Of a stretch of 15,121 nucleotides of DNA, positions 1-8,421 are shown piece by piece; positions within the stretch are counted from its first letter, which is position 1, and each line of letters starts with the position of its first letter. The translations under genes were made by a program, and so were the position numbers. Location: the NCBI GenBank assembly GCA_963922235.1, contig CAWUIJ010000065.1, positions 1 through 15,121 of the forward strand, read 5' to 3'. The notes beneath the pieces are model-generated. The model saw only the letters and a program-made list of their open reading frames with translations, did not search any database and had not been told where the DNA came from. This DNA is from Parvularcula sp963922235. GTDB lineage: Bacteria > Pseudomonadota > Alphaproteobacteria > Caulobacterales > Parvularculaceae.

Positions 1-1898
1 ACAAGTCTCTCGGTTTCAATGTCGAGTGGGAAGTGAGCGATCGCCTGACGCTCGAGTTTGATGCTCACAGCTCTAGCGCGGACTCTCGTCCAGATAGTCC
101 CTATGGCTCAGACGGCGTTGTTTCGACAGCAGACTTCTCTCTGGCGAGCCAGTCTCTTGACTTCACAACACAGCTTCCAACCCTGGCTCTTGGTTTCCAA
201 GATCCGTTTACGGATATCGGTGAAGACAGAATGGTCGGTACCGGGTCGACGTTCCAGGCGAGTACAATCAAAACAGAGATCGACCAATTCCAGCTCTTTG
301 CGAACTACGACGTTGACTCGCGCCTGGTGAAGAGTATCGACTTTGGCCTGTCGTACACGAAGAATGACTATCGCGGTACGTTCTACAACAACCAGCGCGA
401 TAGCTGGGGCGGTGTTGGTACACCTGATGATTATCCTGACGAAATTTGGACCCGCGCTGACTTGGCCGGCAACTTCGATGCGTTTGGTGGATCAGGCAGC
501 ACATTCCCGGACTTCTTCATCGTTGATTTCGATCAGCTGGTTGCAACACTCGACCAGCCCATCGGCGATTTTGATCCGGTCTGCGGCGGCGACGGGATCT
601 GTACGAATGATGGCGATCTTCAAACGGACCGTCGAACTGAAGAAGAAAGCTTTGCTGGGTTCTTTGAGCTGAACAGCGAGTTCGAAATCGGTCGCTATCC
701 AGCATCGATTGTCGGCGGCCTACGCTACGAAAAGACCGACGTGACGTCACGTGCTCTCGTGAACGTTCCTGTTGGTTCGCAGTGGGTTGCAGACAACGAG
801 TTTGGCTTGATCTTTGGTGCCGAACGACAGTTCACAGAGCTTGACGGTGACTACGACCTCTGGCTTCCAGCCGTCGACTTCCAAGTTCAACCGCACCAGG
901 ACGTTGTTCTGCGTGCATCGTATAGCCATACGATGACGCGGCCAGCCTATGACGATATTCAAGGTGGTGTCGTCGCTTCGCAGAACTTCCGTATTGACGG
1001 TGGTGATGCGAGTGCTGGTAACCCAGCACTTGAGCCGTTCCTTTCTCGGAACGTCGATTTCTCAGCCGAGTATTATTACAATGAAGGCAGCTATGTCTCG
1101 ATTGGGTACTACTACAAAGAGGTGGAGAACTTCATCGCCAATGAAGTCACTGTAGGGAACATTCTCTTTAGTAATATCGTGACACCCATTGATGGCGAAC
1201 GATACGACGCTGCTGTTGCAGCCCTTGGAACGACGGACGCAACACAAGTGCGTCAGTGGATTTTTGAAAATTCTGATCCATCGACGTTCGAGATCACCGG
1301 CACCAATACGAGCAACGGGAACTTTACAGGTAACATCTTTGGTGTTGCAGGAGAGGACCCAGCGCTTGGTTTCCGGCTCGACCAGCCCTTCAACTCAGAC
1401 GAGACCAAGAGTGTCGACGGTTGGGAATTTGCTTGGCAGCACCTCCTAGGTGACACAGGCTTTGGCTGGATCTTGAACTACACGATTGTTGATGGCGACG
1501 TTGAGTTCGACAACAACATCGTTCCAGCTTTCGCTAATCAGACTGAGCAGACGGCTGATCTTCAGACACCGCTGATCGGCCTATCAGATACGTTCAATAT
1601 TATCGGTTTCTACGATAAGAACGGTTTCCAAGCTCGTTTGGCCTACAACTGGCGGGATGAGTTCCTGACATCCACCATTGGTGTGAGCGGCACACCGAAC
1701 AATCCTCTGTATGTCGAGGACTTCGGGCAGCTCGATTTCAATGTCAGCTATGATGTCACGGAAAAAGTCACAGTCTTTGTCGAAGGCATCAACGTGACCA
1801 ACGAAACGATGCGGACGGTAGGTCGTTCGTCGGCTTACACCAACTTCGCCACACAAACTGGCGCGCGCTATCAGTTCGGCGCTCGCTACACCTTCTAA
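1..1898 (+). CDS. TonB-dependent receptor, 3' part (5' end outside window)
   Basis: This is the C-terminal part of an outer-membrane TonB-dependent receptor, about 630 residues, mostly beta-barrel. Such proteins import a substrate using TonB/ExbBD energy. The frame is open from base 3 with no start codon needed, and the first residues read GFNVEWEVSDRLTLEFDAH, a barrel-strand motif typical of the Xanthomonas/Caulobacter TonB receptor subfamily. Signal peptide, TonB box and plug therefore lie upstream. Alternating aromatic/polar strands run throughout. Two cysteines (CGGDGIC, about nt 582-602) sit in a likely extracellular loop. The protein ends in YQFGARYTF, with the terminal Phe expected for BAM-dependent barrel assembly. 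A terminator follows, and then halogenase/SapC/cupin genes, a context common for this receptor type. Substrate unknown. A GTG at 33 lies within the frame and is not the real start. Confidence 0.93.
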   Translation, partial: KSLGFNVEWEVSDRLTLEFDAHSSSADSRPDSPYGSDGVVSTADFSLASQSLDFTTQLPTLALGFQDPFTDIGEDRMVGTGSTFQASTIKTEIDQFQLFANYDVDSRLVKSIDFGLSYTKNDYRGTFYNNQRDSWGGVGTPDDYPDEIWTRADLAGNFDAFGGSGSTFPDFFIVDFDQLVATLDQPIGDFDPVCGGDGICTNDGDLQTDRRTEEESFAGFFELNSEFEIGRYPASIVGGLRYEKTDVTSRALVNVPVGSQWVADNEFGLIFGAERQFTELDGDYDLWLPAVDFQVQPHQDVVLRASYSHTMTRPAYDDIQGGVVASQNFRIDGGDASAGNPALEPFLSRNVDFSAEYYYNEGSYVSIGYYYKEVENFIANEVTVGNILFSNIVTPIDGERYDAAVAALGTTDATQVRQWIFENSDPSTFEITGTNTSNGNFTGNIFGVAGEDPALGFRLDQPFNSDETKSVDGWEFAWQHLLGDTGFGWILNYTIVDGDVEFDNNIVPAFANQTEQTADLQTPLIGLSDTFNIIGFYDKNGFQARLAYNWRDEFLTSTIGVSGTPNNPLYVEDFGQLDFNVSYDVTEKVTVFVEGINVTNETMRTVGRSSAYTNFATQTGARYQFGARYTF

Positions 1899-1909
1899 GA
1901 ATTAACGAC

Positions 1910-1948
1910 TGGACCAGCAGACCCCTCCCTAGCTGGTCCATTTTTCTT
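1910..1948 (+). terminator. Rho-independent terminator after the TonB receptor
   Basis: A perfect 9-bp stem TGGACCAGC (1910-1918) / GCTGGTCCA (1932-1940) with a 13-nt loop is followed by TTTTTCTT (1941-1948). It lies 11 bp after the receptor stop codon and separates the receptor from the halogenase operon, which therefore probably has its own promoter between about 1949 and 2030. Confidence 0.85.
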
Positions 1949-2030
1949 AACGGTGACACAGGATGCCACGCCCGCTTTTCTGGTGGGTGTGGTATTCTTT
2001 TCTCTAAAGTATGATGGGAGACAAAGTATC

Positions 2031-3587
2031 TTGGGTCAGGAAGGCGCCATAAAGAACGTTGTTGTTGTCGGCGGCGGAACAGCAGGATGGTTAACAGCTA
2101 GCATCCTCGCAGCTGATCATTGTGCGGCGCACCCAGACGGGCTGAACGTGACCCTGGTGGAGTCAGCGCGTATTCCTATCCTCGGGGTCGGTGAGGGCAC
2201 CTGGCCAAGTCTCAGAGACACTTTGAGGCGAATTGGGATCAGCGAAACCGACTTCGTTCGGCGCTGCCAGGCGTCCTTTAAACAGGGCTCACGGTTCAAT
2301 GGCTGGCGAAGCGGTCAGCCTGATGACTATTACTTCCATCCGTTTGAAGCGCCACCGAGTGCTGATCTTGCCGATCCTCTTTCGCTTTGGAAAGCAGCAT
2401 CGAGGGATTTACCCTTCGCTGAAGCAGTGAACCATCAGCCCGCTGTTTGCCTCGCTGATCTCGCGCCTAAGCAGCCCGGGACACCAGAGTTCGCAGCAGT
2501 CGCAAACTACGCCTATCACTTGGATGCCCCCGCTTTCGCTGAACTTTTGTGTGAGCACGCGGTTCAGCAGTTGGGTGTTCGCCACGTCATTGACGACGTG
2601 ACCGGTCATCAGCTTGAAGCCAACGGCGCAGTGGCAGCCATCGAGACCGAAACACATGGTTCCTTGTCTGCCGACCTGGTGATTGATTGCACAGGGAGCC
2701 GAGCGGTTTTGATCGGCGAGGTCATGGGCGCTTCCTTGACTGATGTGTCCGATGTTCTTTTCAACGACAGAGCTCTCGCGCTTCACGTTCCCTATAAGGA
2801 TGAGAACGAAACAATCCTGTCACAGACCAATGGAACAGCACTGGATGCTGGGTGGGTCTGGGATATCGGATTGCAGTCTCGGCGCGGCGTTGGCTATGTG
2901 CATTCCTCGCGGCATTCATCGGAGGATGAGGCGCGGAAAAGCCTTACGAGATACCTTCGATCTCACGGGACTCAACAGTCAGGTGATGAAGCAAGACTGA
3001 TCAAGTTTCGCTCCGCCTACCGATCGACGCCTTGGGTCAAAAATGTTGTCGGGGTGGGCATGGCATCAGGCTTTGTCGAGCCACTTGAAGCTTCTGCCAT
3101 TGTGATGATCGAGTTATCGGCGACGCTGATCAGCGATACGCTACCGCCAAATCGGTCTGCGATGGAGAAAGCTGCGGGTCGCTTCAACCGTCGCTTCTCA
3201 TACCGTTGGGAACGGATCGTCGATTTCTTAAAGCTCCACTATATCCTCAGTGAGCGGCGTGAGCCTTATTGGCGTGACCATCAAAATGAAGAGACATGGA
3301 CACCTAGGCTCCGTGAGCTCATGGACCAATGGCGTTTCGAGACGCCATCACGTGAGGATTTCACACAATCACTCGAAATCTTCCCTGCCGCGAGTTACGC
3401 TTACGTCTTGTACGGCATGGGATTTGAAACCAATAAACGGTCAACACGCCGACGGAAAGATGATGAGCAGGCGATGCAATCCATGCTTGCGAATGTTCAG
3501 AGCAAAGCGAAACGCTTCACATCGGGCCTGCCCACAAACCGTACACTTATCAATCATATCATTCAGCACGGCCTGAGTAAGGTCTAA
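2031..3587 (+). CDS. Flavin-dependent tryptophan halogenase-like protein (divergent)
   Basis: About 518 residues, close to RebH/PrnA length. Family members use FADH2 and O2 to oxidise halide to HOX, which a catalytic lysine directs onto an aromatic substrate. Visible features are the FAD-binding GGGTAGW (residues 14-20), GVGEGTWP (about 52-59) and the lysine in ASFKQG (K84, equivalent to RebH K79). The WxWxIP-type motif is altered to GWVWDIG (about 274-280). The glutamate/halide segment reads EPLEAS rather than EPLEST. It is thus a divergent member whose halogenating activity is uncertain. I chose the TTG at 2031 because GGGAG stands 10 bp upstream and the Rossmann strand starts at once. A GTG at 1953 is in frame but abuts the terminator, has no Shine-Dalgarno site and would add an atypical 26-residue leader. 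First gene of a four-gene operon. No flavin reductase is visible. Confidence 0.85.
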   Translation: MGQEGAIKNVVVVGGGTAGWLTASILAADHCAAHPDGLNVTLVESARIPILGVGEGTWPSLRDTLRRIGISETDFVRRCQASFKQGSRFNGWRSGQPDDYYFHPFEAPPSADLADPLSLWKAASRDLPFAEAVNHQPAVCLADLAPKQPGTPEFAAVANYAYHLDAPAFAELLCEHAVQQLGVRHVIDDVTGHQLEANGAVAAIETETHGSLSADLVIDCTGSRAVLIGEVMGASLTDVSDVLFNDRALALHVPYKDENETILSQTNGTALDAGWVWDIGLQSRRGVGYVHSSRHSSEDEARKSLTRYLRSHGTQQSGDEARLIKFRSAYRSTPWVKNVVGVGMASGFVEPLEASAIVMIELSATLISDTLPPNRSAMEKAAGRFNRRFSYRWERIVDFLKLHYILSERREPYWRDHQNEETWTPRLRELMDQWRFETPSREDFTQSLEIFPAASYAYVLYGMGFETNKRSTRRRKDDEQAMQSMLANVQSKAKRFTSGLPTNRTLINHIIQHGLSKV

Positions 3588-3599
3588 AGGAACTCAATC

Positions 3600-4328
3600 G
3601 TGGCTAAGCACTCGCAACTCAATAGCGCCCAGCATAAAAACCTCCGGATCCGCACTGAGAGGAGCGCTGAGCTGGGTGACGCCATGATGGCTTGCCCTAT
3701 TTTTCCGCAAGAGTTCCGAGACACCCAAGCTTTTTATCCCATTGTTTTTTCGAAAGATGCGCAATCCGGTCTGTTCCGTCCCTTTACGCTCTTTGGCCTT
3801 GAGGAAGAAGAAAACCTCTTTTTGTCGGATGCGAGATGGGACGCACCTTACGTTCCGCTTGCTATTCGTATGCAGCCTTTCTTGATCGGCTTTGCTGGAC
3901 AACCGGGTCCTGAGACCCCCATGGAAGTCCATATCGATCTCGACCATCCGCGGGTGAGTACAGAGCAGGGGGAAGCGCTTTTCCACGAGCACGGTGGAGA
4001 AACAGAGTTCCTCGAAGGGATCGCGAGTCTGCTGGGTTCCGTCCACGAAGGCGAACAAACTGTGGCTTCGTTTTCTGCGATGCTCACAGAGCTCGATCTG
4101 GTCGAACCATTTACGCTCGATATCACGCTGGATAATGGCGAGTCCGGACGACTGGCAGGCTACTACACCATTGCCGAGGAGCGACTTTACAGTTTAGCGG
4201 CGGATGATCTCGGACGCCTTCAAGAAGCAGGAATGCTACAATCCTTGTTCATGGCCGTTGCGTCCCTGTCGCAGTTCTTAAATCTCATCACCCGGAAAAA
4301 CCGACAAATCGGTAAGGGGGCTTTGTGA
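3600..4328 (+). CDS. SapC family protein
   Basis: A 242-residue protein of the SapC family, named after a protein of the Campylobacter S-layer locus; its biochemical role is unsettled. Family-like features are the N-terminal ACPIFPQEF, the conserved FYPIVFSKD, then LFLSDARWDAPYVPLAIR and QPFLIGF, and a C-terminal LQEAGMLQSLFMAVASLSQ. I see no signal peptide or membrane helix, so it is probably cytoplasmic. It starts at GTG 3600, 12 bp after the first halogenase, with AAGGA upstream. Its stop overlaps the next gene's GTG (GTGA, 4325-4328), which suggests translational coupling. SapC genes commonly sit beside TonB receptors, halogenase-like and cupin-like genes in alphaproteobacteria and xanthomonads, so a joint role with them is likely but undefined. 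Confidence 0.88.
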   Translation: MAKHSQLNSAQHKNLRIRTERSAELGDAMMACPIFPQEFRDTQAFYPIVFSKDAQSGLFRPFTLFGLEEEENLFLSDARWDAPYVPLAIRMQPFLIGFAGQPGPETPMEVHIDLDHPRVSTEQGEALFHEHGGETEFLEGIASLLGSVHEGEQTVASFSAMLTELDLVEPFTLDITLDNGESGRLAGYYTIAEERLYSLAADDLGRLQEAGMLQSLFMAVASLSQFLNLITRKNRQIGKGAL

Positions 4329-5365
4329 CGGATCAGCCCCAGCACGGAGGATACTTAAGAGAGTCTGCGTCAGTTGAAGTGATGTCCTACCCAACAGGAC
4401 AAGCTCTGACTGAAGACATCACGAGCAGAGACAAGCCACTGATTCTCAAAGGATTAATCAGTGACTGGCCTGTCGTGGAAGCTGGGCTTTCGTCGCCTGA
4501 TGATCTGTTTGCGTATCTTTCGCGCTTCGATAGGGGGGCGATCGTACCCGTTTCAGTGGGTTCACCCGAACTTGATGGCCGCATTTTCTATAATGATCAG
4601 TTCAACGCATCGAACGTCGATCATGGGAACTCTCGCCTCTCAGAGGTCCTGCGCCGTGTCGCTGATGCTGCGAACGAAGAGCGAGGACCACTGATCTATC
4701 TTGCCTCGGTCGGAGTTGACGATGTGCTACCAGGCTTTCGAGACGAGAATGATGTGCCCTTTGGCGACCTCAATCCACTGGCAAGCATCTGGGTTGGTTC
4801 ACGCACACGGATCGCTGCGCATAACGACCTTCCACTGAATTTAGCATGCGTAGCGGCGGGCAAGCGACGTTTCACATTGTTCCCACCAGACCAAACGGCC
4901 AATCTCTATGTCGGCCCTTTTGAAGTCACGCCTGCCGGTCGTCCCATAAGTCTGGTTGATTTTGTCGATCCTGACTTTGAAACATTCCCTCGATTTGCCG
5001 ACGCCTTAGATAACGCGATCGTCGCAGATCTCGAACCTGGTGATGCTCTTTTTATTCCTTCCATGTGGTGGCATCACGTGGAGGCGCAGTCGGGCTTCAA
5101 TATCTTAGTCAACTATTGGTGGCGCACGGTGCCAGCTTATCTGGGTACCCCCCAGGACGTTCTCAATCACGCGATGATGACAATCAGAGACCTTCCGCCA
5201 GCTGAGCGAGAGATCTGGCGCGACATTTTTAACCACTATGTCTTTGATGCAGATGAAGAAACAGCTTCGCATATACCGGAACATGCACAAGGACTTTTGG
5301 CACCAATCAATGGCGAGACGGCCCGGCGGACACGGTCGTACCTTCTCAGCCGTCTGAACAGATAG
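4325..5365 (+). CDS. Cupin-like (JmjC-type, cupin_8) protein
   Basis: A 346-residue cupin-like protein of the Fe(II)/2-oxoglutarate dioxygenase superfamily (JmjC/FIH-like). The metal-binding triad is visible as HND (H-x-D, about nt 4819-4827) and the distal His in WWHHVE (about nt 5066-5084). A basic residue in GKRRFTLFPP is the likely 2-oxoglutarate contact. The sequence EPGDALFIPSMWWHH is typical of cupin_8 proteins. The N-terminal part (DKPLILKGLISDWP) matches the usual opening of the family. It could hydroxylate a protein or small molecule; the substrate is unknown. It starts at GTG 4325 inside the SapC stop codon, with GGGGG upstream. It ends in a genuine TAG 10 bp before the next halogenase, so it belongs to the same operon. 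Confidence 0.9.
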   Translation: MTDQPQHGGYLRESASVEVMSYPTGQALTEDITSRDKPLILKGLISDWPVVEAGLSSPDDLFAYLSRFDRGAIVPVSVGSPELDGRIFYNDQFNASNVDHGNSRLSEVLRRVADAANEERGPLIYLASVGVDDVLPGFRDENDVPFGDLNPLASIWVGSRTRIAAHNDLPLNLACVAAGKRRFTLFPPDQTANLYVGPFEVTPAGRPISLVDFVDPDFETFPRFADALDNAIVADLEPGDALFIPSMWWHHVEAQSGFNILVNYWWRTVPAYLGTPQDVLNHAMMTIRDLPPAEREIWRDIFNHYVFDADEETASHIPEHAQGLLAPINGETARRTRSYLLSRLNR

Positions 5366-5375
5366 GGGCAGGGCA

Positions 5376-6893
5376 ATGAGCGAACAAAAACCAAAAAAGA
5401 AAGTCGTGATTGCAGGGGGCGGAACCGCAGGGTGGATGGCAGCAGCCGCCTTGGGTAAAACACTCGAGAAAGTCATCGACTGTGTACTGATTGAATCAGA
5501 CGCTATCGGAACAGTCGGGGTCGGTGAAGCGACAATACCAACGCTGCTCACTTACAATCGGCTTCTGGGTATCGATGAAACCGAGATGATGAAATCGGTG
5601 AGCGGAACGTTTAAGCTCGGCATTGCATTCGAAAACTGGAAAGATCTTGACCATCGTTACATCCATTCCTTTGGCGTCACCGGTAAAGATCACTGGACAG
5701 CGGGCTTTCAGCACTTCTGGCGCCGCGGCGTTGATCTAGGCGTCGCAAAGGAATTTGGCGATTACTGTCTCGAGCTCATTGCTGCTGAAGAGGGAAAGTT
5801 CGCGCACCTTCCAAAGCTCGGACTCAACTACGCGTACCATATCGATTCGTCGGCTTACGCAGCCTTTTTGAGGAAAATGGCCGAAAGTCATGGTGTGGTG
5901 CGTCGCGAAGGTAAGATCGCCGAGGTGACTCGCGCGGATGACGGCGACATTGCCAGCCTCACAATGGACAATGGCGATATCATCGAAGGCGATTTGTTCA
6001 TCGACTGCACGGGATTCAGGGGTCTACTGATCGGTGAAGCACTCGGAGTGGGCTACGATGACTGGACCCACTGGCTGCCTTGCGATCGAGCGATCGCTGT
6101 ACAAACCGAGTCTGTTCGCGACCCGGTTCCTTACACGCGATCGATCGCGCACCATGCTGGTTGGAGATGGCAAATCCCGCTTCAGCATCGAACTGGTAAT
6201 GGGATTGTCTTCAGCAGTCGGTACATGAGCGAAGATGAGGGAACACAGTTCCTTCTCTCCCAGCTCGATGGACCGCCTTTGACCGAGCCGCGAGTCATCC
6301 GTTTTCGGACTGGTACAAGACGGGCGCACTGGCACCGCAACTGTATCTCTGTTGGACTTTCGTCAGGTTTCATCGAGCCATTGGAGTCGACCAGCATCCA
6401 CTTGATTCAACGTGCTATTATACGATTGATCGGCATGTTCCCGCATGATCGGGTGAGCCAAGCGGATGTGAATGAATTCAACAATCAGATGCTCTACGAA
6501 TTTGAGCACGTGCGCGACTTTATCGTGCTTCACTACCATCTCACCAATAGGACCGATACGGAGTTCTGGCGCCATTGCCGGAACATGGAGATACCAGCGG
6601 GCCTCCAGCATCGCATGGATTTGTTCCGTGAGACTGGCCGTGTCTTCCGTGCCAATGATGAGCTGTTTGCAGACAATTCATGGGTTCAAGTGATGCTCGG
6701 TCAAGGCCTTATGCCGGAGACATATCATCCGATTGCTGACGCCATGCAGGTTGATGAAGTCCGCGGCTTCCTCGATCATATAGACAGCAATGTGAGGAAA
6801 ACCGTTGCCAGCTTGCCTGCACATAAGGCGTATCTCGACAGCTATTGCCCGTCAGTGATACCGAAGCCAGCTGTACCGGTCGCCGCCGAATAG
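5376..6893 (+). CDS. Flavin-dependent tryptophan halogenase-like protein (canonical motifs)
   Basis: A 505-residue flavin-dependent halogenase-family protein. It carries FAD-binding GGGTAGWMAAA (residues 14-24), GVGEATIP (about 48-55), the catalytic-lysine motif GTFKLGIAF (K80), an intact GWRWQIP (about 262-268) and EPLEST (about 334-339), matching the RebH/PrnA halide and glutamate site. By motif this is the better candidate for real halogenation of the two. Characterised relatives encoded near TonB receptors brominate indole-like aromatics in preference to chlorinating them, so free tryptophan need not be the substrate. It starts at ATG 5376 behind GGGGCAGGG, 10 bp after the cupin gene, and is the last gene of the operon. 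The stop codon is TAG. A perfect inverted repeat at 6932-6958 follows. Confidence 0.92.
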   Translation: MSEQKPKKKVVIAGGGTAGWMAAAALGKTLEKVIDCVLIESDAIGTVGVGEATIPTLLTYNRLLGIDETEMMKSVSGTFKLGIAFENWKDLDHRYIHSFGVTGKDHWTAGFQHFWRRGVDLGVAKEFGDYCLELIAAEEGKFAHLPKLGLNYAYHIDSSAYAAFLRKMAESHGVVRREGKIAEVTRADDGDIASLTMDNGDIIEGDLFIDCTGFRGLLIGEALGVGYDDWTHWLPCDRAIAVQTESVRDPVPYTRSIAHHAGWRWQIPLQHRTGNGIVFSSRYMSEDEGTQFLLSQLDGPPLTEPRVIRFRTGTRRAHWHRNCISVGLSSGFIEPLESTSIHLIQRAIIRLIGMFPHDRVSQADVNEFNNQMLYEFEHVRDFIVLHYHLTNRTDTEFWRHCRNMEIPAGLQHRMDLFRETGRVFRANDELFADNSWVQVMLGQGLMPETYHPIADAMQVDEVRGFLDHIDSNVRKTVASLPAHKAYLDSYCPSVIPKPAVPVAAE

Positions 6894-6931
6894 ACTTGGC
6901 TCTCCCCATCTGGCGGTACAAGGGCGCGTTC

Positions 6932-6958
6932 TTTCCCTCTACGGATAGTAGAGGGAAA
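6932..6958. terminator. Perfect inverted repeat, possible bidirectional terminator
   Basis: An 11-bp perfect stem TTTCCCTCTAC / GTAGAGGGAAA with a 5-nt loop (GGATA). It lies 38 bp after the halogenase operon and overlaps the final codons of the pseudogene read from the other strand. There is no following T tract on either strand beyond the TTT/AAA at the stem ends, so termination is plausible but not certain. Confidence 0.45.
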
Positions 6959-7445
6959 TGACATCATCGAGTGCATCACGGGTGGCTGCTGCGTGGGTTT
7001 CGTCCCAAATCTCTTTCTAGACATTGTACCATCCGTACCCATACACTGGATCACCGCCTTCGGGCGGGCTTGTCCAGATGTCGATATAATGCGCCCTGAA
7101 CGCGTCGTTATCCGCTGGGATGAGATCGCGATATCTGATCAACAGCGTCTCGATCTCCGAGGGCATGCTTAGGCTTTCGCTGTCCATAGCCGCCTTGAGG
7201 GCGACCGGACCAACGGGGTGGATACCCAAAAAATGGATCAGGGGAGTGATGTCGGCACCAATCTCACGAGACAAAGCGAGGATACGATTGTCGGTGAGGT
7301 CGAGATCAAGCGGGTTCTTATCAATGCCTGCCTCAATATTGTGAGCTCTAATCGAAGTACGAAGCGTGCAGCTTCGCTCAGATTCCATTGTTGGCAGTAT
7401 CTTCGTCCCATCACGCATGCACCGCTTCTCACCGCAAAGCCGCAT
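6939..7445 (-). pseudogene. Unrecognised gene remnant with in-frame amber codon and IS-derived 5' end
   Basis: Reading on the minus strand, an ORF runs from ATG 7445 to TAG at 7017-7019. The same frame then continues with KEIWDETHAAATRDALDDV and ends SLYYP at TAG 6939-6941. The peptide on both sides of the amber is protein-like (IHFLGIHPVGPVALKAAMD; IDIWTSPPEGGDPVYGYGW), so the true gene probably extended to 6939. The first 9-15 codons (MRLCGEKRC) lie inside a repeat shared with 14836-14905, so the original 5' end seems to have been lost and replaced by IS-related sequence. I do not recognise the family. It converges on the halogenase operon. Alternatively the 142-residue ORF ending at 7017 is a real short protein. 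Confidence 0.5.
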
Positions 7446-7482
7446 AGCGCCTCAATTTTCGCACTTCAGGTTTGAATCCACC
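7415..7482 (-). repeat. Copy A of a 68-70 bp direct repeat (second copy at 14836-14905)
   Basis: The core at 7420-7452 is identical over 33 bases to 14843-14875. The flanks are similar, with a 2-bp indel on the left and six mismatches over the 30 bases to the right. Both copies lie next to TAGAAnTGTCG motifs, so this is probably part of an IS terminus or its flanking non-coding region. Confidence 0.8.
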
Positions 7483-7507
7483 TTGGGCCAGCTTTGTTGT
7501 CCACGGT

Positions 7508-7543
7508 TAGAATTGTCGGGGTGGGTGCCGTTTAGAACTGTCG
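7508..7543 (+). repeat. IS-end-like motif pair TAGAATTGTCG / TAGAACTGTCG
   Basis: Two 11-bp motifs at 7508-7518 and 7533-7543 differ at one base. Related motifs stand upstream of the ISNCY transposase (9883-9920) and at 14932-14975. Iterated terminal motifs are consistent with transposase binding sites of an IS end. No complete IS can be drawn from this end. Confidence 0.5.
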
Positions 7544-7578
7544 TTTCGGGTTGCTCGCGGCGCAGAGGAGGAGGGCGT

Positions 7579-7650
7579 GCGCTGACCGCCTCTACGAGTC
7601 AGCGCGGCGCCCCCGGCGCGCCCAAGAGATAGACCGCGGCGGTAGCCGCG
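7579..7650. other. Two adjacent GC-rich hairpins upstream of the 7687 gene
   Basis: The first is GCGCTGAC (7579-7586) / GTCAGCGC (7598-7605), a perfect 8-bp stem with an 11-nt loop. The second is CGCGGC (7635-7640) / GCCGCG (7645-7650) with the loop GGTA. They occupy the leader between IS-end-like motifs and the ribosome binding site of the next gene. Function unknown: terminator-like, attenuator or transposon-end structure. Confidence 0.4.
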
Positions 7651-7686
7651 CTTATAGAAAGCCTGAATTGTTAGGGGCTTTGCTTG

Positions 7687-8421
7687 ATGACCAGAGACGA
7701 GTTTGAGAAACTGATGGAACACCTGGCGGAGCAGCGGCTCGACCTGGGCAGTGATTTCCGGCGCCACATAGAGTTCCGTGATTTTTATTCTCTGATCAAA
7801 GAAATGGCGCCCGGATACATCGTCCATAGTCGCTAGATTCAGCGTCGAGATAGCGATGACCCTTCAACAGAATATGTTCGTGCAATCCGTCGCGCGCTGC
7901 GTGTTTCCACCGACATAGCAGCCGATATTGGTATGCTCGATCTGCTTACGGACTATGAGCACTTGATCGTCGCAGGAATGCAATTTGATGATCTTCCAAA
8001 AGAAGACGAGAAAGCCCTTCGGTTGCTTGGAGAAGCTGATCCGTCAGGAGTTCTGCTCGCAGCGTTCTTATCTGTGAAGCATCGCGAACGCTCTCGGGAA
8101 TATGATGAAAACTACCGTTCCATCGAAGAGCGGCTTCGCTCGATTGAAGGTCGCTTGGATCGAGCGATTGAGGCAGCAGAGGAAAAAAACGATCTCAGCC
8201 TAAGAGCTAAGACAGAAAAGCCGCCACGCTCTTGGAGGTGGTTCAAAGGCCTTGGTAAGATTGCACAAGGGACCGCTCTCACTCTCGCGGATTGTGGTCT
8301 TGCAGCAGGCCTGATCGTGGTTCCTGTTGCTCCCACCACCCAAACATGGGGTGCTATCATCTCATCAATCACAGGCGTTGGGACCACATTGCATGGCATT
8401 GGGGAGTTACGAGGCGAGTGA
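7687..8421 (+). pseudogene. Small membrane-associated hypothetical protein interrupted by an in-frame TAG
   Basis: An ATG at 7687, preceded by AGGGG at good spacing (about 10 bp), opens a frame reading MTRDEFEKLMEHLAEQ. It meets TAG at 7834-7836 and continues in the same frame as IQRRDSDDPSTEYVRAIRRA into the long ORF whose first ATG is at 7933 (162 residues). Undisturbed, it would encode 244 residues: an acidic helical N-terminus, a coiled-coil-like charged segment (YRSIEERLRSIEGRLDRAIE, about residues 144-163), then one or two C-terminal membrane helices (GLAAGLIVVPVAP; GAIISSITGVGTTLHGIG). The ATG at 7933 lacks a Shine-Dalgarno site, which favours interruption of a longer gene. TAG may be a mutated CAG. 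I do not recognise the family. Its stop lies 13 bp from the convergent transposase stop. A 162-residue CDS at 7933-8421 is the conservative alternative. Confidence 0.55.

Noticed and set aside
2409..4058. Long antisense ORFs opposite the first halogenase and SapC genes (125 and 154 codons)
   Set aside because: They are codon-phase shadows of well-recognised genes and show no family motif or ribosome binding site.
7507..7827. Minus-strand ORF of 106 codons
   Set aside because: It lies opposite the plus-strand gene starting at 7687, which has a good ribosome binding site and continues in frame past the amber; the C-terminal part of the minus ORF is low-complexity Arg/Gly/Ser-rich.
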